Origin: Ancistrus triradiatus
Lineage: Eukaryota > Chordata > Actinopteri > Siluriformes > Loricariidae
DNA: 64,000 nucleotides
Assembly: GCA_025084515.1 (NCBI GenBank)
Contig: JAJAGP010003165.1
Span: forward strand, 1 to 64,000
Reading direction: 5' to 3'
Positions 1-9,964 of this stretch are shown piece after piece (within the stretch, counting starts at the first letter, position 1; each line of letters opens with the position of its first letter). The notes beneath the pieces are model-generated. The model ran no database searches, had not been told where the DNA came from, and saw only the letters and a program-made list of their open reading frames with translations. The position numbers and the translations under genes are program-made.

Positions 1-315
1 AAATCTCAGACTTTTGTGGATACTGCTTTTGTACCAAATCATGATTACAATAACCTGTTGACATCACCTGTTTTAAATCACATAATATTTTTTTTCATTA
101 CTACCTCTAAGTTGCTGCCATTCCAACTTTTTTTTCGGAAGTGTTGCAGGACTGAAATGCAGAAATAGATGTTTATTAACAAATGAAATGAAGTTCACCA
201 GAAAACATATGAAATATCTCAGGTTCATACTGTCTGCAATAACATGGAATTCAAAGTAAATACAAGGAACACTGTGGGTTTTATTATTATGCATTGTCTA
301 TACTGTCCCGATCTT
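1..315 (-). mobile_element. Terminal fragment of an old Tc1/mariner-like element (family K)
   Basis: The stretch resembles the right end of the element at 8925-9775: both hold the block around 'gaaatgcag(g)aatagatgtttattaacaaat' in parts, followed by an 'atgaagtt.a.cag' segment. No transposase coding is left and the left side is cut by the window edge. The orientation is inferred from the better copy, whose transposase lies on the minus strand. Family name is a label used only here. Confidence 0.5.
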
Positions 316-370
316 ACCTGATTTGGGATTGTACTTTTTCACTAAGAAGTACATATTTAGAAGTGCATAT

Positions 371-677
371 TGTTACGGATCGCTCAGACACAAGTTGGAG
401 TCAAATGCAGGTTTATTGAACACAGATGCCAAAAACGTAGTCAAAACCCAGTCTGTGATCAAAAGCCGTAATAAACCGATAAACCAAGCGTCAATGCCGA
501 AGGGGTAATCCAAGACCACAAAACGATAAGCCGAAAGGAGTAATCAATAACCATATAACACTAGAAGGTTGTAGAAAACGCTCAGAAACGCACCGTAAAG
601 GAAACGAGACCTCGCACTGACTACATGTTTGCAGTGCTATTTATTCGCTAAACATGGCTGCCGCCGTTCCCCTGACA
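371..677 (-). mobile_element. Solo LTR, 307 bp, with 5 bp CATAT target duplication
   Basis: The segment starts TGTTACGG and ends CCCCTGACA, so it has the TG...CA ends of an LTR. It is flanked by CATAT at 366-370 and again at 678-682, a perfect 5 bp duplication. A TTTATT at 412-417 reads AATAAA on the minus strand, which fits a polyadenylation signal and a minus orientation. There is no internal region, so this is what remains after recombination between two LTRs. Its ends (TGTTACG, GTGACA-like) resemble those of the LTR element at 46466-53210, but the interiors are not obviously alike, so I call it the same broad group only. Confidence 0.8.
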
Positions 678-682
678 CATAT

Positions 683-1060
683 ACTCTTCAGGGTTTATAC
701 GATATTGCAACATGGGTAGACAACACTGGTACACGTTCATGGCTACTGACCTATCAGCAACTGTTTGTAGACTGATAGGATAATGGATCTATTAAAAGGT
801 GTTTAGTTAGTAGAAATGTAACCAGCTGCAGCTTTGGTTGTCACTTGTTGTATACACTTACGGTCAGTTTTTGAGGTTTTCACAGGTATTTGTCACTAAA
901 AAGCATGTATGCCAATTTAAAAAAGGTACATTCTATTACAATGTAGTTCTGTATTAAAAAAATATTTTGAACTGTCATTCAAGTGCTAATACTTTTACAA
1001 TTTGTTGTAATTCCATGTTAGTTTATGTGAGTTATTGCATTCCCTGATCTTGGCTTGTTT
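683..1060. other. Non-coding stretch, nothing recognised
   Basis: AT-rich sequence between the solo LTR and the candidate exon. I see no repeat family, RNA gene or open frame that can be supported. Confidence 0.4.
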
Positions 1061-1067
1061 GTTTTAG

Positions 1068-1356
1068 GCGCTTCATTGGGTTTAACCCAGAGAAGGGAAC
1101 AAAGTCCAGCTGTGGAAAGATTGTTTCTAAAAAGACAGGAAAGGTCGTCCAGAAGAAGACAGACAGTAAATCCACTTGTTGCCACACTATTAAAAAGCCT
1201 GATGGATTTTGAGTGGCACTTCATAAAGGTTAGTTATAGGTTCATGTTTTGTTCATCTATAGTTGTTACATTTCATATTCTCTAATCTCACTTTCTCTTG
1301 TCTATTGCAGTGATTAGTCAACGTAGACACCGTATACCAAAACAAAACCAAGCCAG
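1068..1356 (+). other. Two candidate exons of an unknown host gene
   Basis: A 161 bp segment (1068-1228) is open throughout and is preceded by a pyrimidine-rich tract ending TTTTAG and followed by GTTAGT, which look like splice sites. It would encode a basic segment with the runs QRREQSP and RSSRRRQ and end in DFEWHFIK. A second segment (1311-1356) follows a strong acceptor (TTCTCTTGTCTATTGCAG) and is followed by GTTATG. If phases are joined as seen, the second exon starts with TGA, so this would be a protein C-terminus with a spliced 3' untranslated part. I do not recognise the protein. It could equally be chance splice-like sequence. Conservation in other fish or RNA reads would decide. Confidence 0.28.
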
Positions 1357-1359
1357 GTT

Positions 1360-1865
1360 ATGTTCTGTAACTTTGAGTATATTGTTTGTTTGTTTTTTTT
1401 CATTGATCAAAGCTTTCACACTTGTGCCTGTTTAAAAGAATGACTTGTTTGTAGTTGTTTATTTATTTGATTTACACTGATGCCCTGAGACTGGTTTTTT
1501 TGCGATTAGTTTCATTAAGTTAAATTATTTTACCTTGGTTTCTGAAATATTTGATGCAAGTACAATTTGTCATACATTGCAACCTGTCAGTAAATATTCC
1601 TGTGACATGAAAATGCCACTTGCCTTATTCTTTACCCTCTTTTGTTCTAGGTGTTTTAGTGGTATTTGCATTTTTAGATCTCAATTCTGGACCATAAAGA
1701 TTAAAGAAATGTTGTTATTTACAGTATATGTCTGCATTTCAAAATAGCTATACATTAGTTATACATGTTAAAATAAGAAAATGTTTGGTAACAATGTTGA
1801 TTGTTGATAGTGTTATAACAACACTACAGCATATTACTGAAAAGTCTAGCTACAGTATTAACCTT
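1360..1865. other. Non-coding stretch, nothing recognised
   Basis: AT-rich, with poly-T runs near 1385 and 1500. No repeat family or supported open frame seen. Confidence 0.4.
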
Positions 1866-2019
1866 TAAACTGCATTCTACTGTAGAATACTGTAATCAGT
1901 TTTACAGTAATTAACTGTTTAAGAAAATTACGGTAGTAACACTGTAAAAAAACAGTAAAATACTGGCGACCACAGCTGCCAGTATTTTACTGTAATTTTA
2001 CAGGGAAATTTTTTAGAGT
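1866..2019. mobile_element. Palindromic MITE
   Basis: The core is an inverted repeat: ACAGTAAAATACTGGC at 1952-1967 and its exact complement GCCAGTATTTTACTGT at 1978-1993, with a 10 bp loop between. Outer arms continue as ACTGTAAAAA (1941-1950) and TTTTACAG (1996-2003). A smaller palindrome ATTCTAC-T-GTAGAAT lies near 1873-1888. This pattern is common in fish as short, hairpin-forming non-autonomous DNA elements. The outer limits are estimates; its right edge abuts a 5' truncated Tc1 copy. Confidence 0.65.
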
Positions 2020-3376
2020 GTATGCAAACCTCAAGGATTAGCAGTTAATTTGAAAGTGAAATTGGAGTCAGGTGTTTTCAAATCAGTGGGATGACAATCA
2101 GGTGTGAGTGGGCAACCCTGTTTTGTTTAAAGAACAGGGATCTATCAAAGTCTGCTCTTCACAACACGTTTGTTGAAGTGTATCATGGAATGAACAAAGG
2201 AGATTTCTGAGGACCTCAGAAAAAGAGTTGTTGATGCTCATCAGGCTGGAAAAGCTTACAAAGCAATCTCTAAAGAGTTTGGACTCCACCAATCCACAGT
2301 CAGACAGATTGTGTACAGATGGAGGAAATTCAAGACCATTGTTACCCTCCCCAAGAGTGGTTGACCAACAAAGATCACTCCAAGAGCACGGCATGTAATA
2401 GTTGTCAAGGTCACAAAGGACACCAGGGAAACCTCTAAGCAACTGAAGGCCTCTCTCACATTGGCTAATGTTAATGTCCATGAGTCCACCATCAGAGGAA
2501 CACTGAACAACAATGGTGTGCATGCCAGGGCTGCAAGGAGAAAGCCACTACTCTGCAAAAAGAACATTGCTGCTCGTCTGCAGTTTTCTGAAAATCACAT
2601 GGACAAGCCAGAAGGCTATTGGAAGAATGTTTTGTGGATGGATGAGACCAAAATAGAACTTTTTGGTTTAAAATAAAAGTGTTATATTTGGAGAAAGGAA
2701 AACACAGCATTCCAGCATAAGAACCTTATCCCATCTGTGACACATGGTGGTGGTAATATCATGGTTTGGGCCTGTTTTGCTGCATCTGGGACAGGACGGT
2801 TTGCCATCATTGATGACACAATGAATTCTGATTTATATCATAGAATTCTAAAGGAAAATGTCAGGACATTTGTCCATGAACTGAATCTCAAGAGAAGGTG
2901 GGTCATACAGCAAAGCACACAAGTCATTCTACCAAAGAATGGTTAAAGAAGAATAAAGTTTTGTAATGGCCAATCAAAATCCTGACCTTAATCCAATCGA
3001 AATGTTGTGGAAGGACCTGAAGCGAGAAGTTAATGTGAGGAAACCCACCAACATCCCAGAGCTGAAGCTGTTCTGTACGGAGGAATGGGCTAAAATTCCT
3101 CCAAGCCGGTGTGGAGGACTGATCAACAGTTACAGGAAACGTTTAGTTGCAGTTATTGCTACACAGGGCGGTCACACCAGATACTGAAAGCAAAGGTTCA
3201 CATACTTTTGTTACTAACTAATATGTATTATTGAATAATCTTCCTCAATAAATAAATGACCAAGTATAATATTTTTGTCTTTTTGGACTTGTGTGAAAAT
3301 CTGATGATGTTTTAGGTCATATTTATGCAGAAATATCAAAAATTCTAAAGGGTTCACAAACTTTCAAGCACCACTG
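2018..3376 (+). mobile_element. Tc1-like element, family A, copy 1 (5' truncated)
   Basis: The right end is intact (GGGTTCACAAAC...TTTCAAGCACCACTG, then TA). The left end lacks roughly 180 bp of terminal repeat and begins at the palindromic MITE. Compared with the copy at 41108-42708 the body is collinear. Family A elements are about 1.6 kb with inverted ends starting CAGTGGTGCTTGAAAG and insert at TA. Confidence 0.85.
2185..3187 (+). pseudogene. Tc1-family transposase relic (family A copy 1)
   Basis: Decayed DDE transposase that would cut and paste its own element in the nucleus. Conserved blocks appear in order: helix-turn-helix region (SEDLRK-like, about 2190-2350), the first acidic motif MDETKIELFGLK (near 2640), the glycine-rich block GGGNIMVWACFAASG (near 2746), and the third acidic motif NPIEMLWKDLK (near 2994). 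The frame is broken: a stop occurs soon after the helix-turn-helix and again at 2674, and the segment that should carry the second catalytic Asp is damaged (around 2905-2945, where the QDND-PKHT block is shortened). Not functional. Confidence 0.85.
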
Positions 3377-4106
3377 TAGTATAGTTATAAAGTTACATTA
3401 CTTTTCATTGTTCTTTTTAAACCGCTTCTATCATGTATTGAAAATTCAAGATGGTAAAATAACAGATGAGCTTTTCCTTTATCATTTACTGTAATTTGTT
3501 TACATATTTCTTGACTAGTATGGTATGAACTATTGAAGAATGAAAACATGTGCAACAAAGCAGATATTTAAAAAAAAATGAAAGAATTCTTCTGGCACAG
3601 TGGGCGGTATGAAACCCAGGTAGGCTTGGAACTGAGGTGATGGCATCATGGCAGGAGCCACAGATGGGACCCACCTTCTTATTGCTCTGGGGGCCCAGGC
3701 TTATCTGTCTGGTACCTCCCATCTGCCTGCATTCACATGTATCTAGAGCCCAGTTTTCTCTGGGGGCTCCAAAGTGCCTAGCCATGGCAATGCATCCTCA
3801 TGCTGCTCAGCATCTCTGCAAAATACTTGGCGCATACTATGAGCGAACGAGTCAGCAGAGGCACAGAGAGGAGACCCCAGCTCCCACAGAGCAGTTGCCC
3901 AATCTTGTTACCTCCTGCTTAGTGAAATGATCATAATGATCACCTTTGGCCATGCAGTGAGGAAATGGGAGGGATCCAAATCAAAATGAAGCTCACAGTG
4001 GCTGGGAGTTGGTCTTGCCAGATGAGAAATTGACTGACACTATCATGAGTGTGTTAACTCTTAAGCTTGCTGGGATAGGGCTGTGTTCACTCTGACTTAA
4101 AAATTG
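3377..4106. other. Unclassified stretch with a GC-richer block
   Basis: About 3590-3930 is clearly richer in G and C than its surroundings and holds a 97-codon open segment on the plus strand (3637-3930), preceded by a compositionally odd Pro/Leu/His-rich translation. I see no domain, splice sites or repeat match, so I do not call a gene. The rest is AT-rich without recognised features. Confidence 0.35.
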
Positions 4107-4373
4107 TGTAGCAAACTAAAAAACAACAATCAGTTTTAAAAGGAAATGGTGGCCTGGACCGTTGAAACCCCTTTTTAAGATTAGCACATGGACTTAGTTT
4201 ATGATTGGAGATGTCGAAGGTTGTATGTCGGTTTGGGAAAGAGTTAACTGTTGATGGAGTCAAACGGTGGGGGTTAAGATCCTGTCCAGATGTAGGGCCT
4301 TCTTGCATTCCAAGATGTTGTAAAGTTTATGACTTGGGGGAAGAAAGTAAAGAGATACAGCAATCATGCTACA
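4107..4373 (+). mobile_element. Element D, copy 3: 267 bp internally deleted form
   Basis: Starts TGTAGCAAAC and ends CATGCTACA, the same ends as the full copy at 23399-26703. It is flanked by ATTG on both sides (4103-4106 and 4374-4377), a perfect 4 bp duplication. The left about 20 bp match the left end of the long copy, and the right about 240 bp match its right end, so the whole middle is missing. It contains no coding sequence. This copy proves the true limits of element D. Confidence 0.75.
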
Positions 4374-4388
4374 ATTGAGTTTGTTGAG

Positions 4389-4422
4389 TGTAGCGTGATC
4401 GCTGTATCTCCCTCTCTTTACC
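4389..4422 (-). mobile_element. Element D, inverted terminal fragment
   Basis: TGTAGCGTGATCGCTG and following bases are the inverted complement of the right end of the D copy just upstream, separated from it by 15 bp. The match fades after the CTCTCTTTACCTTC segment. It may be an abortive or truncated second insertion or part of a local inversion. Confidence 0.5.
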
Positions 4423-4424
4423 TT

Positions 4425-5935
4425 CACACATTCATTTCACACATTCATAGGGGATTGTTATAAATATAATTGTATTGGGTCCTAAAAAACAAAACAAATA
4501 TATAACATTTATGTATGTATAAATTTTATATGACTTGTAAAAACGAGACATCACTAAAACAGAGACATTTAGTGACAGGGACATTTATGATGAATGTGTT
4601 CTCTAACACAGTACATTTTTATAAGCTCAGACATTTGAACTTATCTGACCTTATCTAGAGCCTTTGCCAGCTTGTCTAAGAAAATCCGCCTCTGACACCT
4701 CCGAATGTTTTTTTTTCATGCCTTTTTTGGTCTAAAAGTGTTTCTTTTGTGCCCTAGTCTACGTTATTCTGAGCCCCCATGGGGTATTCAAATACATATC
4801 TATCCAGTATTCCCACATGTGATCTTAGTCCGAAAAAAAATGAAAACAGAAATGTGACTTGACCCACTTTGATTCCAGCAGAAAATTGTTCCTTGGCCTG
4901 AGTTGAATTTGTTACATTATGTTCTGGATTTGTTTACGGAAATTTTTTTTCACCTGTGTAGGCCTACTCTATAAGTAAGAAGGCTGATTTATTTTTTTTT
5001 GTTGTTTGTTTGTTTGTTTTCCTTTTAACTGTAAAATATTTGCCAATGTAAGCCGAATTGAAATATTTTAAACTATAGTGCTGTTCAATTCCTGTTATTG
5101 CAATTTACTTTTTCAACAATTATCTCATATTGCTTGTTCTGTTATTTAATTATTTATTTATTCATATGTAAACTTATTTAGTTTAAATACCAACATCATT
5201 TAAACACAAAGGAAAAACTGAGAGCAATAAGGAAAAAATATTGAGAAGAAACAAGCTCAAATGGAGAACCCATATCACTTTGGGTAAGACTAGGGGGAAC
5301 CAACAATAGACCGTATAAACAGACTAATTTGAAGCAGTACTGGTATATAGGACAGAATATGTCATGTACAAATTTGAATAAAAATCCTGTTATCTGTAGA
5401 TACTAGTGGTTGAACATCTAAATACGATGTATAAAACTGAATGTATAAAGAAATACATAAATCTCAAAAAAATTATATTCCCAAACTCAAACACATGCAT
5501 GGCAAAACGCAGAAAGGCAGTATTATGTATCTGAGCAAGACCTTACTGCTTTGAGATTTAAGCTCAAGCAAGTGAGCTCACACAGTATGAAATACAGTAC
5601 TAAATCAATCTCCTTACTTATCTTAGCTTGAACAGAAGATCCTTAGATCATACAAGAATCAGAAGAGATTTATGCTGGTCACAGCGAGAATGAAAACTGC
5701 ACCTGAGCTCACCCATGCCTTGAAGTTGCACTGAGAAGGTGGTTAACCTTCTTAAAATACACAGAGCTGGTTAGTCAGGCTTAAAGCCAGTGTTCCCTGT
5801 TCCTGGTTCTACAATACTTGTATACTGCAGGATTTCTGTGATTTATCAAGCTTTATGTTGATGCTTTAATATTTAAGCTTCATGTTAAACTTTATATTTC
5901 TAAGAATTTCCCTGAGCCACATTGCAGAACAATTG
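4425..5935. other. AT-rich non-coding stretch, nothing recognised
   Basis: Contains poly-A and poly-T runs and short GTTT repeats near 5000-5020 but no supported gene, RNA or repeat family. A possible weak expressed or ancient repeat segment cannot be excluded by eye. Confidence 0.4.
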
Positions 5936-5939
5936 AGAC

Positions 5940-6112
5940 AATGTAAGGCTATGGATAAGACAGACAGTGGTGGCTCAATGAATTGGAGTCTCTGAAGTAC
6001 AAGCTGGATGGCTTTGTGGCACTCTTGTGCTATTAAGTAAGGCCCTTAATGTTCAACTGTTCTGCTCAATTGTATGTCTGTGCAAACATCTGCCAAATTC
6101 TATAAATGTAAA
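5940..6112 (+). repeat. Degenerate V-SINE-like fragment
   Basis: The order of short blocks matches the better SINE copies at 28478, 29186 and 59205: a GTGGCTCAATG... head, AAGGCCCTTAA in the centre, a CTCAATTGTAT block, and the tail CTGCCAAATTCTATAAATGTAAA. It is strongly diverged and the tRNA-like head is hardly recognisable. Confidence 0.45.
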
Positions 6113-6704
6113 AACAGGCTAGAGCTCGCAATTGCAGATTCATTTAACTCATACCTCAACTGGATACAGTAGCTGTGTGTGATGAAGCAAGGCAAGCAAA
6201 TTCTAGAACCAATTATTTACAATTAACTCTAGAACAACCAAGACAGTTATTTGACCATTTTGAAAATTTGATGATATCTAATAGCGTTGACATATTAAAC
6301 CATCTAAACCTATTGATCTGTGACTTTTATTATACACAGTGGGGCAAACAAATATTTAGTCAGCCACTGATTGTGCAAGTTCTCCTACTTAGAAAGGATG
6401 AGAGAGGTCTGTAATTTTCATCATAGGTACGCTTCAACTATGGCAGACAAAATGAGAGAAAAAAAAATCCAGGAAATCACATTGTAGGATTTTTGAATAA
6501 TTTAATTGTAAATCATGGTGGAAAATAAGTATTTGGTCACCCACAAAGAAGCAAGATTTCTGGCTCTCACAGAGCTGTAACTTCTTCGTTAAGAAGCTCT
6601 TCTGTCCTCCACTCATTACCTGTATTGATGGAACCTGTTTGACCTCATTATCTGTATAAAAGACACCTGTCCACAGCCTCAAACAGTCAGACTCCAAACT
6701 CAAC

Positions 6705-7640
6705 CATGGCCAAAACCACATAGCTGTTGAAGGACACCAGGAAGAACATTGTAGACATGCAGCAGGCTGGGAAGAGTGAATCTACAATAAGCAAGCAGGT
6801 TGGTGTGAATAAATCAACTGTGGGAGCAATTGTAAGACATCGAAGACCATTGATAATATCCCTTGATCTGGGGCTCCACGTAAGATCTCATCCTGTGGGG
6901 TCAAAATGATCATGGGAACAGTGAGCAAAAATTCCAGAACTACAAGGAGGGACCTGATGAATGACCTGCAGAAAGCTGGGACAAAAGTAACAAGGCTACC
7001 ATCAGTAACACACTATGCCAAGAGAGACTCAGATCCTGCAGTGCCATGCGTGTCCCCCTGCTTAAGCCAGTTCATGTCCAGGCCTGTCTGAAGTTTGTCA
7101 GAGAGCATATGGATGATCCAGAAGAGGAGTGGGAGAATATCATGTGGTCAGATGAAACCAAAATAGACCTTTTTGGTAAAAACTCAACTGGAGGAAAAAG
7201 GATAAATCCCAAGAACACCATACCTACTGTGAAGCATGGGGGTGGAAACATCATGCTTTGGGGCTGTTTCTCTGCAGAGGGGACAGGATGACTGATCCGT
7301 GTTAAGGGAAGAATGAACGGGACCATGTATCGTGAGATTTTAAGCCAAAACTTCCTTACATCAGTGAGAGCATTGAAGATGGAATGTGGCTGGGTCTTCC
7401 AGCATGACAATGATCCCAAACACACTGCTTGGGCAACAAAGTAGTGGCTCCGTAAAAAGCATTTCAAGGTCCTGGAGTGGTCTATCCAGTCTCCAGACCT
7501 CAAAACATCACTGTTCTAGAGGAGATCTGCATGGAGGAATGGGCCAAAATACCAGCTACAGTTTGTGCAAACCTGAAGACTTACAGGAAACGTTTGACCG
7601 CTGTCAATGCCAACAAAGACTTTGTTATTTAGTATTAAGT
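6705..7640 (+). pseudogene. Tc1-family transposase relic (family B copy 1)
   Basis: Conserved Tc1 blocks are seen: helix-turn-helix (KSTVGAIVRH, near 6811-6840), the first acidic motif WSDETKIDLFGK (Asp codon 7151-7153), GGGNIMLWGCFSAEGTG (near 7241), and the second acidic motif QHDNDPKHT (near 7400). The segment that normally carries the third acidic residue (SPDLNPIENLWRELK type) is deleted: the sequence jumps from the Pro-Asp codons near 7497 directly to the block that follows it. An early stop (fifth codon, TAG) and several frame changes also occur. It cannot encode an active enzyme. Confidence 0.88.
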
Positions 7641-7767
7641 TGAACATTTGTTTTTGACAAAATACTTATTTTCCACCATAAATTACAACTAAATTCGTTA
7701 AAAATCCTTCAATGTGATTTCCTGAATTTCTTTTTTTTCTGGTTTTGTCTCTGATAGTTGAAGCGTA

Positions 7768-8316
7768 CTGTATTTTTCGGACCATAAAGCGCACTATCAA
7801 CGATCGGCTGCTAACGGGTATATTTTCATACATAAAGCGCACCGGGCGCATGAAATGAAACAAAACTCTTAAGTTCCGTCTGAAACTCAGTTTGGTCTTC
7901 TTTACCTGGCGCAGGGCGTCTTCTTGCTTCCTCCACTTCCGTACCATTGATTCGTTAATGGTGAATTCTCTGACAGCTGCTCTGTTTCCATGTTGTACTG
8001 CGTGACCGATAGCATTGAGTTTGAAATCCGCTTCGAAAATGAATGAATGAATGCACATACCCTAATGCTGAAGCACATACCGTATTACTCCGCGATGCTG
8101 CGCACTACGGTTGCCGTAAGCTTCGTAACTTACCAAGGCCGTGCTAAAACATTTTGACAGATTTCTGAGCGCCGTGTACCATCTACAATCGGTTCTTGGT
8201 CAGGAAGCACAATCAGAATTAATTCATACATTAGACGCACCGCATTTTAAGGCGCACTGTCAATTTTTGAGAAAGTTAAAGGATTTTAAGTGCGCCTTAT
8301 GGTCCGAAAAATACGG
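7768..8316 (-). mobile_element. Nested pogo-like element, non-autonomous, TA duplication
   Basis: 549 bp insertion inside the right terminal repeat of the family B copy. Ends are CTGTATTTTTCGGACCATAA at 7768-7787 and, inverted, CCGTATTTTTCGGACCATAA at 8297-8316, which agree at 19 of 20 positions. TA flanks both sides (7766-7767 and 8317-8318). Further inner copies of the TAAAGCGCAC / TTAAGGCGCAC motif follow each end. The TA target and the encoded Brinker-type domain place it in the pogo branch of Tc1/mariner. Confidence 0.8.
7873..8058 (-). pseudogene. Fragment of pogo-type transposase: N-terminal Brinker-like DNA-binding domain
   Basis: About 60 codons from an ATG at 8058 encode FKLNAIGHAVQHGNRAAVRE, then the recognition-helix region SMVRKWRKQEDALRQVKK, and end with SFRRN. 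This FKL...GNRAA.REF...MVR.WRKQ pattern is that of the psq/Brinker helix-turn-helix found at the N-terminus of many vertebrate pogo/Tigger-type proteins. The DDE catalytic part is absent, so this is a deletion derivative that may still bind DNA in principle. It sits inside the 549 bp nested element and reads on the strand opposite the host transposase. Confidence 0.72.
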
Positions 8317-8402
8317 TACCTATGATGAAAATTACAGACCTCTAGGAGTAGTAGGAGAACTAGCACAATCAGTGGCTGACTAAATACTTTTTTGCCCCAC
8401 TG

Positions 8403-8716
8403 TAACAGCATATTTTAGTCTGACATAGTTATGAAATAAATTTTGCAAAGTACATGTTCTGTGCACATGTAGCCATAGCGGCTATTTTGTCCGAATATAT
8501 TATAAACAGTGTCTCATCTCCTCAAGCCAGCTATTTTTAAAACCATTCCAATTAACGGCTTGTCACCATGACAATGCAGTTACTATTTACCTCAGAAAAC
8601 ATCACTTAAAAATGTCACGCTTTTGATTTATTAAATACATCAATATTAAAATATACAGTACATAAACAAATTACGACACCATTCTAAATTTAGCAAATTA
8701 GCTTCATACGGTTCAA
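8403..8716. other. Non-coding stretch, nothing recognised
   Basis: AT-rich sequence between the family B copy and a small Cys-rich open frame. No features supported. Confidence 0.35.
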
Positions 8717-8908
8717 ATGAAAGCAACAAAAGCAAAACCAGCCACAGCAGCAGATCGCGAAGAAAAGGAAGCAGTGAATAGACTCTGTAAGCAAAACAAA
8801 AGTCAAGCTATTCATGACAAATGTCAAGAAGCAGTTTGTTTGAGCTGTAAACAGCAGGTTTGTGTTGACTGCGAGTCCAACTGCACGTCAGCCCGCATGA
8901 AGCACTAG
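8717..8908 (+). pseudogene. Small Cys-rich open frame, possibly a transposase tail
   Basis: 63 codons from ATG to TAG. The N-half is lysine-rich (KATKAKPATAADREEKEAV). The C-half has seven Cys in a close pattern: CKQ, KCQEAVCLSCKQQVCVDCESNC. Paired Cys of the C-x4-C-x2-C-x4-C-x2-C type resemble the Cys-rich C-terminal domain of piggyBac-like transposases, but the match is by pattern only. No catalytic domain is next to it. It may instead be a chance open frame or a fragment of a zinc-binding protein. Confidence 0.3.
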
Positions 8909-8924
8909 AAAAGAAAATGACTAG

Positions 8925-9775
8925 TACTGCACACTTCATTTTATCAACAAATAATGATCAACATGTATAAATCTTATTGACTCTCTGACATTTATATGAC
9001 CTGATTGATTATGATTATAAGACATTTTGGCACAAAGGGTAGTAAGCGATTTAAGTGTTCCGGTGTTATTTTGTCCCATTCTTCCTGCAAACGTCTCTTT
9101 AAGATGTGCAAAAGTATGGAGTTGTTGTTGCTGCATGTTTCGTTTCAAAATTCTCCACAAACTGCAGACAGGCCAGTGCAGCACCTGTATCCTCTTTTTC
9201 CTCAGCCATGCCTTGCATTATCTTTGCATTATCTTGTTGAACAATTCATGGACGTCCCTACAAAAGATGACGTCTTGAAGGCAGCATATGTTCTCAAGGT
9301 TCACGTTGTACTTGTCTGCATTACTGCTGACGTCACAGAAGTATAAATGACCTTTGCCAAGGGCACTGACACATCCCCATACCATGACAGACCCTGGCTT
9401 TTGTACTTGTTGCTGATAACACTCTGGATGGTCCTTTTTGTCTTTGGTTCGGAGCACACAGTGTCATTTTTTTTCAAAAAAAGACCTGAAATACTGATTC
9501 ATCTGACCACAATACACATTTACAGTGTGTGATGGTCCATCCTTGCACAGTAAAGTTTAAAGTGGCACTCTGCTGACACCACCTGTTTAAAATCAAATCA
9601 TTGTTTATTTAGTTTTTTTGTTTGTTTTTGTTTTGTTTTGTTTTAATTCATTACTAGCTCTAAATTACCCCATCCCAACTTTGTTTTTGGAATGTGTTGC
9701 AAGCTTGAAATGCAGGAATAGATGTTTATTAACAAATCATATGAAGTTGATCAGACAAAACATGTAATATCTGTT
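8925..9775 (-). mobile_element. Old Tc1/mariner-like element relic, family K
   Basis: The minus strand holds the block KPGSVMVWGCVSALGKGHLYFC (codons near 9335-9400), the glycine-rich stretch that lies between the first and second catalytic acids in Tc1-type enzymes, followed by a decayed region covering the second. The right end carries the AACTTTGTTTTTGGAATGTG block, typical of the terminal part of this fish family. No continuous frame longer than 80 codons remains. Both ends are poorly defined. Confidence 0.65.
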
Positions 9776-9776
9776 A

Positions 9777-9875
9777 CGTTTCACCATGTGAATTGTGGGT
9801 TAGTGAAAAGGTCCCAAGTGCAGTGAGCCGGGCCATTTGGAAAGCCCAGCTAATGGGGTCAAAAGTGGATGTGTA
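9777..9875 (-). mobile_element. LTR fragment (TGTTACG type)
   Basis: Begins TGTTACGTTTCACC and contains GGTCCCAAGTGCAGTGAGC, which resembles GGACCCAAGTGCAGTTAGC in the LTRs at 46466 and 51804. No matching right end with TGACA is found before the (TA)n tract near 9890, so only the edge of an LTR is left. Confidence 0.4.
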
Positions 9876-9887
9876 TGTATGTATGTG

Positions 9888-9920
9888 TATATATATATAT
9901 ATACACACACAGTGGGGCAA
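9888..9920. repeat. (TA)n/(CA)n tract with a family B end fragment
   Basis: TATATA... then ACACACAC runs into CAGTGGGGCAAA, which is the first 12 bp of a family B terminal repeat. This lone end precedes a 44 bp block and then a complete family B copy. Confidence 0.6.
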
Positions 9921-9964
9921 AGTTGCTGAGAATTTAATAATTTAATTTCTTTGTGGTTCATATG

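Larger units (their letters stand above)
6337..8402 (+). mobile_element. Tc1-like element, family B, copy 1 (split by a pogo-like insertion)
   Basis: Inverted ends CAGTGGGGCAAA... and ...TTTTTTGCCCCACTG, with long terminal repeats of about 200 bp that include GGTGGAAAATAAGTATTTGGTCA on the inner side. TA follows the right end. The right terminal repeat is interrupted at 7768-8316 by another transposon. Without that insertion the element is about 1.5 kb, the usual Tc1 length. Family B copies recur at 9965, 13906, 32462 and 45492. Confidence 0.9.

Noticed and set aside
3637..3930. 97-codon open frame in a GC-richer block
   Set aside because: No domain, no splice signals, and low-complexity composition; too weak for a gene call.
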